Part shown: piece by piece, positions 12,357-24,142 of the stretch
Layout of the letters: each line of letters starts with the position of its first letter
Numbering within the stretch: the stretch's first letter is position 1
Assembly: GCA_963971305.1 (NCBI GenBank)
Contig: OZ020306.1
Span: forward strand, 69,413,022-69,477,021
Length of the DNA: 64,000 nt
Reading direction: 5' to 3'
Source: Arcuatula senhousia
Taxonomy: Eukaryota > Mollusca > Bivalvia > Mytilida > Mytilidae
Position numbers and translations under genes: made by a program
Notes under the pieces: generated by a model
Databases searched by the model: none
The model's input: only the letters and a program-made list of their open reading frames with translations
Told to the model about the DNA's origin: nothing

Positions 12357-13547
12357 AAGGGGCTCACAGGAGCCTGAATCGCTCACCTGGCTTCAATGAC
12401 TTAATGTAACAACATTAAACTTTGCAAACAGCCCGTCATGACATGAAACCATTGGAAAGCTCTATACAGCTGAGCATTTAAGCAAGAAAATGTGTGGCAC
12501 AATCTTCTATGGTACACAATCTTTCACGTACAATCCACTCTTTTGACATTAAAGGGGTCGTAACTCCTATAATGGTTTCTGACAACTTCGACCTAATGGA
12601 CAATTTTGTAGATCCCAATTAGCTGAACATTTAAGCAAGCAAACCTTTTTTATCTACTATCGTTCACAATCTATAAAACAAAAACACTATGTTTGGCTTT
12701 AAAGGGGTCATAACCCGTATAAGGGGTCATATGACAATTTCGACCTAGTGGACAATTTTGTACAGCTCAATTAGCTGAATATTTAAGCAAGCAATACCTT
12801 TTCCCGTTCTTCTATTTTATACAATCTATAAGGTTACAACCCTTTTTTGGCATTGAGGGACCATAACCATAATGAGGGGTCATCTGAAAATTTCTACCCA
12901 ATGGACAATTTGGAGAACTTACTGAGCTGGTGAAGAGTTGTTTAATAATTGTACGCAACACAACCAACATTTAAGAAACGGCAATTTAAAAAATCACAAT
13001 GGAAAACAGTCAGCAGTCTTAGCAGAACAATATGCAATTACAATAACTTAAATATCTTATATAGTTCTTGGGATATATGACAAAATAAGTGCAAAATGCA
13101 GAATAAAATCAAGAAAAGGAGCAATAACTCCCACGTGGTTTGTTGGAATTTCTTCAAAATGTTATGGTGGGTAGATCTTGACGTACTGGTCACTTTAAGT
13201 TTGTGCCCAAATTTTGATAATCTGTCACCGTTTTTGAGTTATTTGCAAAAAACTACTGTTTTATCCCCTGTTCTATTTATAACAACGGCGTCCATGTTTT
13301 TGATCGGATCAATTTTAAATGAAGATCATTTGTGGCCAACATGTCAGATATCATTCCTGTGAAGTTTAAGTACCATTGGTTCAGTAGTTTCAGACTACAA
13401 GATTTTTGAAATTGTTTACAGACGACGGACGACGACGGAGGATGCCGGTCGACACCGATCGACGACGGGGACAACGCCGGACGACGACGGACAATGCCGA
13501 CCGCATAGTGATGGCATAAGTTCACATTGCCTTTGGCCTGGTAAGCT
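12357..13547 (+). mobile_element. pearl-like element, second subfamily
   Basis: The left end holds a hairpin GGCTC-ACAG-GAGCC and then GCTCACCTGGC. The right end reads GGCCTGGTAAGC, a near-inverse. Between them are about three tandem units of 150-170 bp (GAACATTTAAGCAAGCAA, then AAAGGGGTCATAAC, then TCGACCTAGTGGACAATTTT). Near the right end is a GACGACGGACGACGACGGA-type microsatellite (about 13420-13490). The layout is that of copy A, but core and termini differ, so it is a separate subfamily. Non-coding. Confidence 0.6.
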
Positions 13548-14799
13548 AAAAAATGAAAGTGACAAGCCAAAAGATTCAAACAAGACTGGAACTTAATTGT
13601 GTCCTGATAGGGTTTGATAAATGTGTACAAATAGTGCAATCGAATCGTTAGTCTGAAAAGACCAAGAAATCAAAACATCACAAAAACAAACCGTACAACA
13701 TACAACATATAACAACTTAACCACAACACGAACACAAACTTACTCAAGGCGACACTAAAGTGCTCCCGTAACGGTTAGCAGTTTGTGCTTGCTATAGCGT
13801 ACATAAATGATAAATTTCACGAATACATTCTGATGAGGCAACCAACTTGAATTAATATACTACAAATCCAAACCATGTTTAAGCAGTTGCCTCGTCAATG
13901 TCAATAACCACAAATATGCCATTTCACAAATAAATCAAATGGTGACATTTTCATAACCACGCGTGTTTTGTATATATTTAAATTTAAATGAAAAACGTTT
14001 TCTCACATATCAGTCAAAAATCTTACCAAGATTGTATCAAAACATGTAAATTTTACAGGTTTATTGCTGAAATTTATACACCATTTACATCTTTGTTTTC
14101 TTCTAATATTATTTGTTATAAGGGACAAACATACATTATACATGTATATAAACTTCTTGTATAGAGAAAACAAGCCAAGCTGACAAGAATTGCGAATGAT
14201 ATGAAATGAAATAAGAAGACTCTATGACGACACGTATCAAGCTCAGCTCCAAGAAGCAGATGCAGACAAGGGCGGAGGTGTCTGTGGTAAAAATCCCCTT
14301 CCCTAAATAAACTTTGATATACTCGTTACCGTCTCCCCTGGGAGACGGTTTAAACAATCAAAAGCTAAAACGTGGAAACCAGTCGTTTAGCTAGGGTAAC
14401 AGGTGAAAAATGTTGTATTGTGATTGGCAGCTAATCTTAGAGATAGCTGTCGATTGGTCTACACACTACTACGAAATAGTACAGCTAAATAAAGGATGAA
14501 AAACCCGGCATCTTACGGGACAGTAGCAATAATATTAGGGTGATCATTTTCACAAAGTTGCAAAAAGTACACAAAGATCTGTTAAAATAAAAAAAAATAG
14601 CAAAGGTGTGCTTTGTAATAGATAACTAAAATCTTCTGAAGGAAGAAATCACGTTTTAAAACTTATTCTTACTTTTACGACAGAAGACGGACATTGCCGG
14701 AGAATACCGAAGCATGACGTTTTCGCGGGCTTTTAGCGTCACTTTGGAAGAAACAGTGAAAGAGTGAAGATAACAAAAAGAAAAGAGGTAAAAATCATG
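13548..14799. other. Non-coding stretch
   Basis: No gene supported. About 13700-13800 holds a degenerate inverted copy of the module seen at 1-1250. A short palindrome (GTCTCCCCTGGGAGAC) lies at 14331-14346. The remainder is unremarkable. Confidence 0.4.
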
Positions 14800-14979
14800 G
14801 TGTATTCAATTTTAGGGCATGTTCATCAAGGTTCAATTGATTGTTACGGCCGTGGTTTTCAATGCACAATGATCGCTACCGTTGCCATTCTTGCTATGTT
14901 TATCGGCTCTTTTTCTGGTCCTCAAGATTGGACCTTCCATGAAACTTTGACCTTCCTACAAATACTCAACTTATTTTAA
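14800..14979 (+). pseudogene. Possible fragment of a transposon-linked cysteine peptidase
   Basis: A 60-residue open stretch reads GHVHQGSIDCYGRGFQCTMI, then ATVAILAMF, then PQDWT before a stop at 14977. The pattern His-Gln-Gly ... Tyr-Gly-x-Gly-x-Gln-Cys-Thr followed by a hydrophobic helix resembles the oxyanion-Gln and catalytic-Cys part of papain-fold peptidases found in large eukaryotic DNA transposons. Only the N-terminal part of such a domain is present; the His and Asp half is absent. An upstream Met at 14797 could start it, but no splice sites or partner exons were identified. It may equally be a stranded exon. The family assignment is from memory of the motif and is tentative. Confidence 0.35.
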
Positions 14980-15270
14980 AGCTTACTTTACATAATATTA
15001 TTTACTTTACAATCCCTCTCTATCTGGATACCCATTGTCAAATGTTTTGTTTTCTTGTTTATACATAGTATACTTTTTAAATAAAGTTTTGTTACTTTGT
15101 ATTTGTTATTATTAAATACCCTCAATCAAAAGTTTCCGAATCTGTCACACAGGAGGCTGAATAGTCCAGGTAAATTCTACCTCAAAGGTATAAAGTACAC
15201 CATATGTAGTTATGCATATTGCAAGGAAATTTTTATCCATAAGTGTTTGTTCTATCCCCCAACATTTATT

Positions 15271-15987
15271 ATACCCCAACTCGTAAGAGAGGGGGCTATA
15301 TTGCATCACCTTGTCCGTCCGGTACAATTTCTCAGCTTCTACTGAAGGGATTGATTTCAAATTTGGTACACAGCTTCAGCATGATGAGTCTTACCATGCC
15401 TGCTCTTTCCATGTCAGTCCGCGGACTACTTCCTGTTTTCTGAGCCGACTTAGACTTTTTCAAGGGTAAACAATGGGAAAATTTTCGTAACAGATTTCTC
15501 AGCTTCTACTGAAGGGATTGATTTCAGATTTGGTAAACAGCTTAAGCATGATGAGTTGTACCGTACCTCCCCTTTCCATGTCAGTCGGCTAACTACTTCC
15601 TGTTTTACGAGCCGACTTAGACTTTTTAAGGGTAAACAATGGGAAATTTTTCGTCACAGATATCTCAGCTTCTCCTAAAGTGATTGATTTAAAATTTGGT
15701 AAACAGCTTCAGCATGATGAGTTGTACGGTGCCTCCCCTTTCCAGGTCAGTCGGCCAACTACTTCCTATTTTCCGAGACGACTTAGACTTTTTAAAGGTA
15801 AACAATGGGAAATTTTTCGTAACGAATATCTCAGCTTCTACTAAAGGGATTGATTTCAAATTTAGAAAACAGCTTTAGCATGATGCGTTGTACCGTGCCT
15901 CCCCTTTCAAGCTCAGTTTGCAGGCTACTTCCTGTTTTGTAATTGGTCGAGTGGGGGTATGCTTAGCACGACTTAGTGCAACCCCTT
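15271..15987 (-). mobile_element. pearl-like element, copy B (opposite orientation to copy A)
   Basis: This is copy A reversed. It starts at ATACCCCAACTCG, runs through four core units in reverse sense (each with ACTACTTCCTGTTTT; about 15423, 15592, 15760, 15929), and ends CGAGTGGGGGTAT followed by the hairpin GCACGACTTAGTGC and AACCCCTT. The microsatellite is reduced to CACCTTGTCCGTCCGG near 15310. Short open frames inside are chance products of the repeats. Confidence 0.7.
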
Positions 15988-17019
15988 TTTTTCTATAACA
16001 GTCAGCCTGCCGATTTATATTACATAGTTTTGAGATTGAACACAATATGATCACAAACTTGCATCTTACAATACTTAAACTTGACTATTAAACCTCACAG
16101 TGCTATAGAAGTTCCATTTCCAGAATTATATCTATTTGTTAATACAACATAAGAAAATATACTACATTAAATACAATAAAAAACATTTCCTACAGTGGAA
16201 TGTTAGCTAAGAGACGGCTAGCTTTTTAGAAAAGCTAATACTTGTGATGATTTGTTTGTCAAACAGGTAACTGGACATGGAAATCACCCCCCCCCCCCCT
16301 TTTAAAAAAAACTTCTGGATCTGCTGCTTGTCAAACCACAGTTTTAGCGTTCATTTCAGCAGCCTCATATTATTTGAATTTTAAAAAGCTCGTAGAAGAA
16401 AACAAGAAACAGCTTTCGGACCCTAATTTTAAACAACCCCAGTTTATAGGACACTAGCCTTATCCGTACCTTCACCATATAAAGTTGTACAACTACAGTT
16501 TTTTGTACGAATACAAAAATATATATGTCATAATCTTATATAACTGTCCAAATCATGACATTTGACAAGAAACACTAATTATGCCATAAAAGTGTAAAAT
16601 GTAGGTCTTTATTTAATTATTGCGTGATTTGTGACATTTAGAACCAGGGTGTTGCGAGTTAAGCTAAGTAAAGAAAAGCATTTTTATGTGAACAAGGACA
16701 CAATTATTATCTTAATATAAATCTTTGGACAATTATTTTTTTCACATATTTTTTTTCCGGAAAATTGCTTAAATGTACAAATATGATTATTCTAGAGTAA
16801 AGAGGGTTTTAATGTGTCCAATGAAAATCAGAATTTAAAGGTGTATTTTCGCCTAGAATTATACATTTAATCTTACTAGTAACTGTTATCAAAGTTTGTA
16901 AAATTAATAAAATTTTGCATTGTGATTGAATTTCAGAGGCCTTAATTCGCTGGTATAGCTGAGAGGCCTATTCAGTTTTGCGGGAACCATGAGTCTTACA
17001 AGAAAGTACCCAACAAGTA
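15988..17019. other. Non-coding stretch
   Basis: No gene seen. A C run at about 16288-16299 followed by AAAACTTCTGGATCTGC is another copy of the C-tract repeat fragment noted near 6400. Confidence 0.4.
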
Positions 17020-17115
17020 GAAATACAAATGACAACAAAGTTCCAGATAAATTTTGCTACGCCTGACGCGCGTTTCGTCTATTCAAGACTCATCAGAGGC
17101 GCTCTACCAAAAATA
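17020..17115 (-). mobile_element. Retrozyme- or Penelope-like element end carrying a hammerhead
   Basis: On the minus strand the ribozyme is followed by GGCGTAGCAAAATTT, then TCTGGAACTTTGTTGTCATT. The same downstream sequence follows the half-ribozyme at 21908, and TTGTTGTCATTT also follows the hammerhead-like remnant near 55043. A repeated ribozyme plus conserved flank indicates a mobile family. Full element limits are not visible, and no reverse transcriptase or GIY-YIG endonuclease was found beside it. Confidence 0.5.
17059..17102 (-). ncRNA. Hammerhead ribozyme motif
   Basis: Read on the minus strand from 17102 the parts are: stem I strand GCGCCT; core CTGATGA (17096-17090); stem II GUCU/AGAC with loop UGAAU (17089-17077); core GAA (17076-17074); stem III ACGCGCGT (17073-17066); cleavage-site C at 17065; then the stem I partner AGGCGT (17064-17059). 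All invariant core bases are present. Stem I pairs over six positions (one G-U) and stem II over four. Stem III is a self-complementary octamer with no loop, so it can pair fully only between two molecules, a form reported for animal hammerheads thought to work as dimers. Predicted cleavage lies between 17065 and 17064. Confidence 0.72.
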
Positions 17116-19995
17116 TTGAAAATGCCAAACACTGTATGAATATGAAGAGCAAAGAACAGTATAACCAAAAATACCAAACTGGGGAACCAAATTATTACTT
17201 AGATATTCAACCTATGTCTGGGGTAGGAAGAACCTAAACGGAAGTCGAGGGAAGAGAAAGCGCATTTCAAATACTAGTATATGTAGGAGACAAGCTTAAA
17301 CCCGAGAAAGGGCGCCAAGCTTTGTGGTGATGCTCCTCATTTCTTATATCTCATTATAGATTATTTACATCAATATAGACAGATTAAAATAATTGGTATC
17401 AATATCTGAACAGAACAGTTATACTCAGGAATGCAAGAGTACAAACTAAGTAATTTATTTTGATTCTTCAATACAATAGATGTTTCGACCAACGTGCACA
17501 TGCATGCACAGTCAACTTTACCCGTCTGGGGTCAAATTCCACAGTGTATGTAAGCCCTACTCTAATCTCTTATTGCAAACTTTAATCTAAATTGATTTGT
17601 GACAGAATCAAGAAGGGACTTAGGGTTCATTGAAATATGTAACCTTAATAATATAGGTATAATAAAAATTAAAGTTTGCTAACATAAAAACAGTGTGCCA
17701 AAATAAATATTTGTTGTAAACATAGTCCGCCGTCAGGGTTATGGCCATTTATTTGTCTCTCAGTACAAATTCGTGTATCAATTTTGACATGTCATATATT
17801 CGATACAAATTTAGGTAAATAAATTTCATTTGATAAATGGTCTACGGAATTGATTTTGATCAATTAGGTAGCCTTTTTAAAAGGAATGGGTTGAGCTTAG
17901 ATATATGGAAGCAAGACATTTTGACGAGAGGTGTTTTAACAAAGACATTTTTAATTTAAAGGAGTTTTAAAGCTTCCAGCACAAAAAATCAAGAAGATAT
18001 TCTCTCCGGGCTTTTGAGAGAATAGAAATACGAAGTTCTAAAGCATCCAAATACACTTAAAGTAGAAGTAGAAATATAAAATTAAATAAAGTGTAAATTA
18101 ATGTTTACTTCGATGAATCAGCTTTTTCTACTTTTCTTAAGTTATACTTATTCTACGTATATCATTACTTAATTGCATGTTGTGCATATAGGCTGCTTGC
18201 ACGTCTTTTTATATTTTTTGCATAGTCATTAAAAATGCTTTGTAGTATAAATATTTATTACAACAGGTCTTAAAGCAACTGAAATTTAAATTCTAGATTT
18301 TATTGCGCAAAAATTGGAAAAATCATCCGTACGACGATTTCTATGTCAGTAGTCCGTTTACGGATCTGAAGTATTTTCAATTTTCATTATTGTTCTCATT
18401 CAAACATTGAAACTTTAAATCTGCCCTCATAAGTATTCTGTGATTTGCTGAAAACTTTTCTGAATTAATGTTGAATTAGAATCTAATATTTCTATACATT
18501 ATTGTGTTAGCAACGGGTGCATATAGATGCACATAATACTCAACCATTAAGTGTGGTCTAGCACTATGGAATCAATAAATGTAAGAAATAGTAAGTCTTC
18601 ACTTTATTGCTTTTTTTTTCTAACTAATGGTAATGGATGTTTTATCCTGATTGTGGTTGTTTCTACAGCGCATTGCATTACATTCATAACTTTTTTTTTA
18701 ACATTTCCTATAACTTTACTGTAATTACTTTATAATTAAATTATAACATCTTAATTATCATAACTACAAAAAGGATAAATGGACGAAACTTGAATAAAAG
18801 CCATTTCAACATTTAGAAATTGTAAATACATTGTATTGATAGTAATTGGTCGAATTTGTTGCATGTTAATGTTCATATATAATCTCTTAAAAGAGGAAAT
18901 AAAGATATGAATGAATGAACGATGTTTTCATTATTATTATGCTTTTGGTACAAATTTTCGTGGTTTTTAGGATTACAGTTAACTACGAAAACTAAGAAAC
19001 CGACAAAGTGTTATTTGTGGTTGATTAGTGCAAAGTACGAAAAAAAATTATATATTTCAGTTGAGGTAAACCACGAAATATCTATACCAACAAAAATAAA
19101 TTAATCAACAAAAAGTAGGTATAAAAATGTGACTTACTTGTAAATCATGTACAGGTTTTAGTCGTTATGTGAAGTTAAAGATCTAATTCAATCTTCCAAT
19201 CTTTGCATCCCGTCTACATTTTTATCACATCTTTTCTTCAAAGGACAAACAAAACTAATAATGACAATACAACACCGTCTACCGATGCATTCATTTGATA
19301 TCTACACTTGATTAACCGCAAAAGGCTTAAATGTACGAATTTAATAAATGTTCTTTTCAAAGTCACGTGACATCAGCCAATACACATCCAGCATATGGAA
19401 TAAATAAATAATAAATGATATATATTCCCATTGAGACACAAAAAAACGTAACAGATAATTGTACGATTTTTTGTTGTTAAGATTTAATGATATTGCACTG
19501 AATAGAGTCCTGATCTGCGAACAAATAAAGTTTGAAATATTATATTTGTTTATCTTTTATTCAATTCATATCAGCAGGAATTAAGATTTAAAATTTGAAG
19601 TCACGTATAAAAAGTTATATTACATAATTTGTAATTTGTTAACAATTTGAAGCAATTATCAAGTTTAATTTAAATCTTATGAGACGTTACAGAATAAAAG
19701 GTACTTGAAATGAATCTTTTAAAATTCATAGCGATAGTTAACATTTTTTGTTTGTCAGCAGATTTTAAAATATCACAAAAAACATGTACATGAGCCTGAC
19801 GCATCTCTAGAGTCCCGAAAACTAGTAACAAAGTTAAGTTTTAAATGATTCGCCTGGAACTCTTTTGTTATCTTGTTTTCAATAAGTAAAATAAACGTTT
19901 AAAAGTGTGCTTACATCCTTTAACTTGAAAACTCATAATTTGTAGAAATTTTATATAAAACTAATTTAAAATCCAAGCGACGAAAAAAAGGTTGT
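17116..19995. other. Non-coding stretch
   Basis: No gene supported on either strand. Near 18880-18920 the phrase AAAGAGGAAATAAAGATATG followed by AATG repeats looks like a LINE-type 3' tail, but no coding part precedes it. Confidence 0.4.
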
Positions 19996-20455
19996 CCCGT
20001 GTATAAGGAGAGCAATACCCTGTGCACGTTAAACAGATGCCAAAGAGTCTACTCTAAATGCCAAATGGTTGAGGACGAAAACCATTTTCTTTTAACCTGC
20101 CAAATTAACATTCAACAAAGAGATATTTTTTCTCGGAAATTTCAAAAAAAGAGATGATTCTTTTTTTAAATCTAACTTCTAACGAAAAAGTGAAATATAT
20201 CCTTTGCCCAAAACTAGAAATTTTAACTTATAACAAGGACTTTATAAAGCCATCTCTAGAACTGCGAAAATATGGTCCACATTGGTTAAAACATACTATT
20301 GTACATGCAAGTATAAAACAAATTGTAAGGTATCAAACTGATTTATAATTGTATGTATATTCCATATATTCTGTATTTGTTAGTGCTTTGTATATATGTA
20401 ATTGCTTTGACCCAGAAGGGTGAAACTGCAATAAAGAATTTAAATTTGATTTTTT
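19996..20455 (+). mobile_element. Second LINE 3' end, frameshifted
   Basis: In one frame from about 20010 the translation includes NTLCTLNRCQRVYSKC, then VEDENHFLLTCQ, the same C-terminal knuckle block as at 7400-7711. The frame closes at about 20157, and similarity resumes in another frame with LNLTSNEKVKYILC, so the copy carries at least one frameshift. It ends in a 3' region with GCAATAAAGAATTT and a T-rich boundary near 20450. Dead copy; no reverse transcriptase upstream. Confidence 0.55.
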
Positions 20456-20462
20456 TTTTTTG

Positions 20463-20560
20463 CTAAAGACCCCTTTGTAGAGTTCGATAAGAGTAGGCTC
20501 AATGTGGGCCTTTTACAAAGGCCACACTCGCAAAACTGCTGACTGGAAAGAGATTTATAG
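20463..20560 (+). mobile_element. SINE 3' fragment
   Basis: TTTGTAGAGTTCGATAAGAG followed by TAGGCTCAAT and a diverged CTCGCAAAACT matches the 3' part of the SINE at 9755-10035. The tRNA-like head is missing. Confidence 0.45.
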
Positions 20561-21039
20561 AAGCATTTAGCTTGTTTCCCAATCAAGGATATTAAACTAA
20601 AATCCAAGCGATTAAACTAGGATCCCTGCTGCAAAAGAGAGGGGCTTTTTGTTTTTGTTTTTACTGTCCGCCATTACAGAAATCATTTATTTCGAAGTCG
20701 CAGCTTTAATAATGACAATGTACTTTTATAATTTTTAAGCTAGATGAATGACCTATGAATACAAAAACAACACTAAAGATCAATGTACCAATTGCTTAGT
20801 TTGTATTAAGCTGCATACAAAATACGTCCGACATTACAATACAAATGACTGTTTTTTTATCTTTGATTTGGGACAATTTACGATAATATAAGCCATTATT
20901 TTGACCTCTGTAAGACAACTGATGAAAGAGACAAGTCTTTTTGCAATTTATTGTAGCTGTAAAGCAAATTCCAAAAATATTGCTATTGTAGCTATATCAT
21001 ATATCTTTTCATATCGTAATAATATGTCATATTAACTGT
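20561..21039. other. Non-coding stretch
   Basis: I see no gene or clear repeat here before the minisatellite begins. Confidence 0.35.
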
Positions 21040-23055
21040 ATAACTAATGTCAAATCATATTGCAAGATCACATATCAAATTATATTGCAATATTATTCCT
21101 ATAAGCTGTATAACAAATGTCAAATCATATTGCAAGATATTTCATATAAGCTATATATCAAATAATAAGTCATAATGCAAGATTTGTCCTTTAAGCTGTA
21201 CAACAGATATCAAATCATATTGCAAGATATGTCCTTTAAGTTGTATAACACATATCAAATCATATTGCAAGATTTGTCCTTTAAGTTGTATAACAAATGT
21301 AAAATCATATTGCAAGATTTGTCCTTTAAGCTGTATAACACATATCAAATCACATTGCAAGATTTGTCCTTTAAGCTGTATAACAAATGTAAAATCATAT
21401 TGCAAGATATGCCCTATAAGCTGTATAACACATATCAAATCATATTGCAAGATTTGTCCTTTAAGTTGTATAACAAATGTAAAATCATATTGCAAGATTT
21501 GTCCTTTAAGCTGTATAACACATATCAAATCATATTGCAAGATTTGTCCTTTAAGTTGTATAACAAATGTAAAATCATATTGCAAGATATGCCCTATAAG
21601 CTGTATAACACATATCAAATCATATTGTCTTATAAGCTGTATAACAAATGTAAAATCATATTGCAAGATATGCCCTATAAGCTGTATAACACATATCAAA
21701 TCATATTGCAAGATTTGTCCTTTAAGTTGTATAACAAATGTAAAATCATATTGCAAGATTTGTCCTTTAAGCTGTATAACACATATCAAATCATATTGCA
21801 AGATTTGTCCTTTAAGCTGTATAACAAACATCAAATCATATTGCAATATAATTCTTATCAGCTGTGTAATGAATGTCAAATCATATTGCCAGATATATCA
21901 TTTAACCTGAATAGACGAAACGCGCGTCAGGCGTAGCAAAATTTAATGTCTGGAACTTTGTTGTCATTTCAATCTGTAACAAATGTCAAATCATATTGCA
22001 AGATATGTCCTTTAAGCTGTATAACAAATGTCAAACCATATTGCAAGATATGTCCTTTAAGCTGTATAACAAATGTCAAACCATATTGCAAGATATGTCA
22101 TTTAAGTTGTTTAACAAATGTCAAACCATATTGCAAGATATGTCCTTTAAGCTGTATAACAAATGTCAAACCATATTGCAAGATATGTCATTTAAGTTGT
22201 TTAACAAATGTCAAATCATATTGAAAGATATGTCCTTTAAGCTGTATAACAAATGTCAAACCATATTGCAAGATATGTCATTAATGTCAAACCATATTGC
22301 AAGATATGTCCTTTAAGCTGTATAACAAATGTCAAACCATATTGCAAGATATGTCATTTAAGTTGTTTAACAAATGTCAAACCATATTGCAAGATATGTC
22401 CTTTAAGCTGTATAACACATATCAAATCATATTGCAAGATATGTCCTTTTAGCTGTATAACAAATGTCAAATCATATTGCAAGATATATCCTATAATCTT
22501 TATAACACATATCACATCATATTGCAAGAAATGTCCTATGGGCTGTATTACAAATGTCAAATCATATTGCAAAATATGTCCTACAAGCTTTTTAACACAT
22601 GTCAAATCATATTGTTAGATATGTCCTAAATAGGCTGTGTAAGAAATGTTTAATCATATTGCAAGATATGATGTCCTTTAAATTGAATAAAAAATTTCAA
22701 AAAATCATATAATGCAAGGTATATCCTTTAGGCTGTATTCTATACCAAATGTCAAATTATAATCATTACATTGTTATTGTTTTGTTTTAAGAGAAGCTAT
22801 TTCGATTGGTTAAAAGTACTATGGTAATAATGAAGTTTATTTATTGGTGACAAATGTCAGATCATAATGCAAGATATGTCCTTTAAGCTGTATAACACAT
22901 ATCAAATCATATTGCCAGATAAATCCTTTAAGCTGTATAACAAATGTCAAATAATTTTGCGAGATAATTCCTATTAGCTATATAAAAAAGTCATCATATT
23001 GCAAAACTTGTCCAATAAGCTGTATAACACATGTCAAATCATATTGCAAGACATG
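21040..23055. repeat. 45-bp minisatellite array, about 2 kb
   Basis: The unit is 45 bp, in the form CAAATCATATTGCAAGATAT + GTCCTTTAAGCTGTATAACA + AATGT. Between about 21170 and 21840 alternate units differ in a fixed way (AAATGTAAAATC versus ACATATCAAATC), giving a 90-bp higher-order repeat. Between 21977 and 22400 another alternation appears (TTTAAGCTGTATAAC versus TTTAAGTTGTTTAAC with CAAACC). The edges are degenerate, and the array is broken near 21908-21976 by a ribozyme-bearing insert and near 22740-22850 by unrelated sequence. Because 45 is a multiple of three and no unit contains a stop in some frames, long open frames run on both strands. I judge these to be non-coding. Confidence 0.85.
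21908..21976 (+). mobile_element. Truncated hammerhead element inside the minisatellite
   Basis: The segment begins TGAATAGACGAAACGCGCGT, then CAGGCGTAGCAAAATTT and TGGAACTTTGTTGTCATTTC. It equals the 3' half of the minus-strand hammerhead at 17059-17102 plus its downstream flank, starting exactly in loop II. The CTGATGA core and the 5' stem I strand are missing, so it cannot cleave by itself. The 45-bp array resumes directly after it. Confidence 0.65.
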
Positions 23056-24019
23056 TGAAGGGTTATCGACAACTTCAGCCCAACGGATACTTTGTAGAGT
23101 TTTTAGTGCTGAAAGCAGGTTGCAAATGATTTGCTATTGTATTTTTTTACCGACTGTTCACCTTGTTGTGGCCATGTTGTTTGATCAACAGTCAACATTG
23201 TGCAATCTTTGTAGAGAACATCCTTTAAAGAGTAGGTGATGTGTACAAAGTTTCAAAGCAATCCCTTCAGTTGTTTGAGAAAAGATTGAGGATAAAAAAA
23301 ATTCTTAGTGATAATGGCAAAAGCTCACATGCATGACCTATGAGTCCAGTCAGCTATAAATTGAAGGAAGTAAAGTCATTAAGCTGCCACCACCAATTCA
23401 TGTCAAAGGATACTGGCTGTTTTGCATTACAATTCTATAAATTGCCTGTTTTATTGATGTTTTGTCATTATCTATTGAATAAACTAGATTTATTGCAGTC
23501 TAATTGCATGCATGCAATTCTTTTTTTTCAAAATTTTTTGTATAGCCTTTTTAAACAGCACCAATAACTGGTCACAATAAATGCTGCTGGCTGTTTTTAG
23601 CTAACCTCATAAAAGTAACGGGGCTTATGTGAAACACCCAGCATTGGCGTCCCCATCCATTCACTTACAGAAAAATGGTTCAAGTCCATTTCCGATTACT
23701 GACAAGTGCCACATCAATGATATTTGTATGGTAGGTGCACCTTGTGATGCTAAGCACAATGCATGCTTGGATGCTGGCTGTGACCTATATTTTTCCACAT
23801 GGATGACCACTTACAGAAGAAAGGTTAAAGTCTACAAGTACCACATCATCTAAAGTGGTATGGTAAGTAGCACCTAGAGATGCTAAGCAAGATATATGCT
23901 TCAGATGCTGGCTGTGACTTTTTTTTGCATGGCTTGAGCACTTAAAATTTTGAAAAATTAGTCAATTCCCACTTAATGACAATAATGTGCAACGAGGTGA
24001 GCTTTGTAATCAATAGATT
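23056..24019. repeat. Repeat-rich non-coding stretch
   Basis: Two imperfect copies of a module of about 140 bp are seen near 23720-23800 and 23860-23930 (GTATGGTAGGTGCACC, GATGCTAAGCA, GATGCTGGCTGTGAC). A related phrase lies at about 7131-7175. No gene is supported. Confidence 0.45.
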
Positions 24020-24142
24020 ATTACTCTATTTTAATCACAAGGTTGGGCGAAGCTGAAATTTCTCAGTCTTTTAGGTAAGATTTAAACGAAGAAGCCCAAA
24101 ATAATTGACCCGTGACCAACCCGGTCAATAAAATAGAGTAAT
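24020..24142. mobile_element. Short palindromic MITE
   Basis: A 123-bp element is bounded by ATTACTCTATTTTA and TAAAATAGAGTAAT, with a second inner inverted pair GGTTGGG/CCAACCC. It would fold into a hairpin. The superfamily is not determinable. Confidence 0.5.

Noticed and set aside
13400..13500. GACGACGG-rich tract considered as a CRISPR-like or regulatory array
   Set aside because: It is a simple microsatellite at the end of a pearl-like element; no spacer and repeat alternation.
21151..21936. Long overlapping open frames on both strands (about 242 and 253 codons)
   Set aside because: They are the 45-bp minisatellite read in stop-free frames; composition is purely repetitive and both strands are open, which points to a repeat and not a gene.
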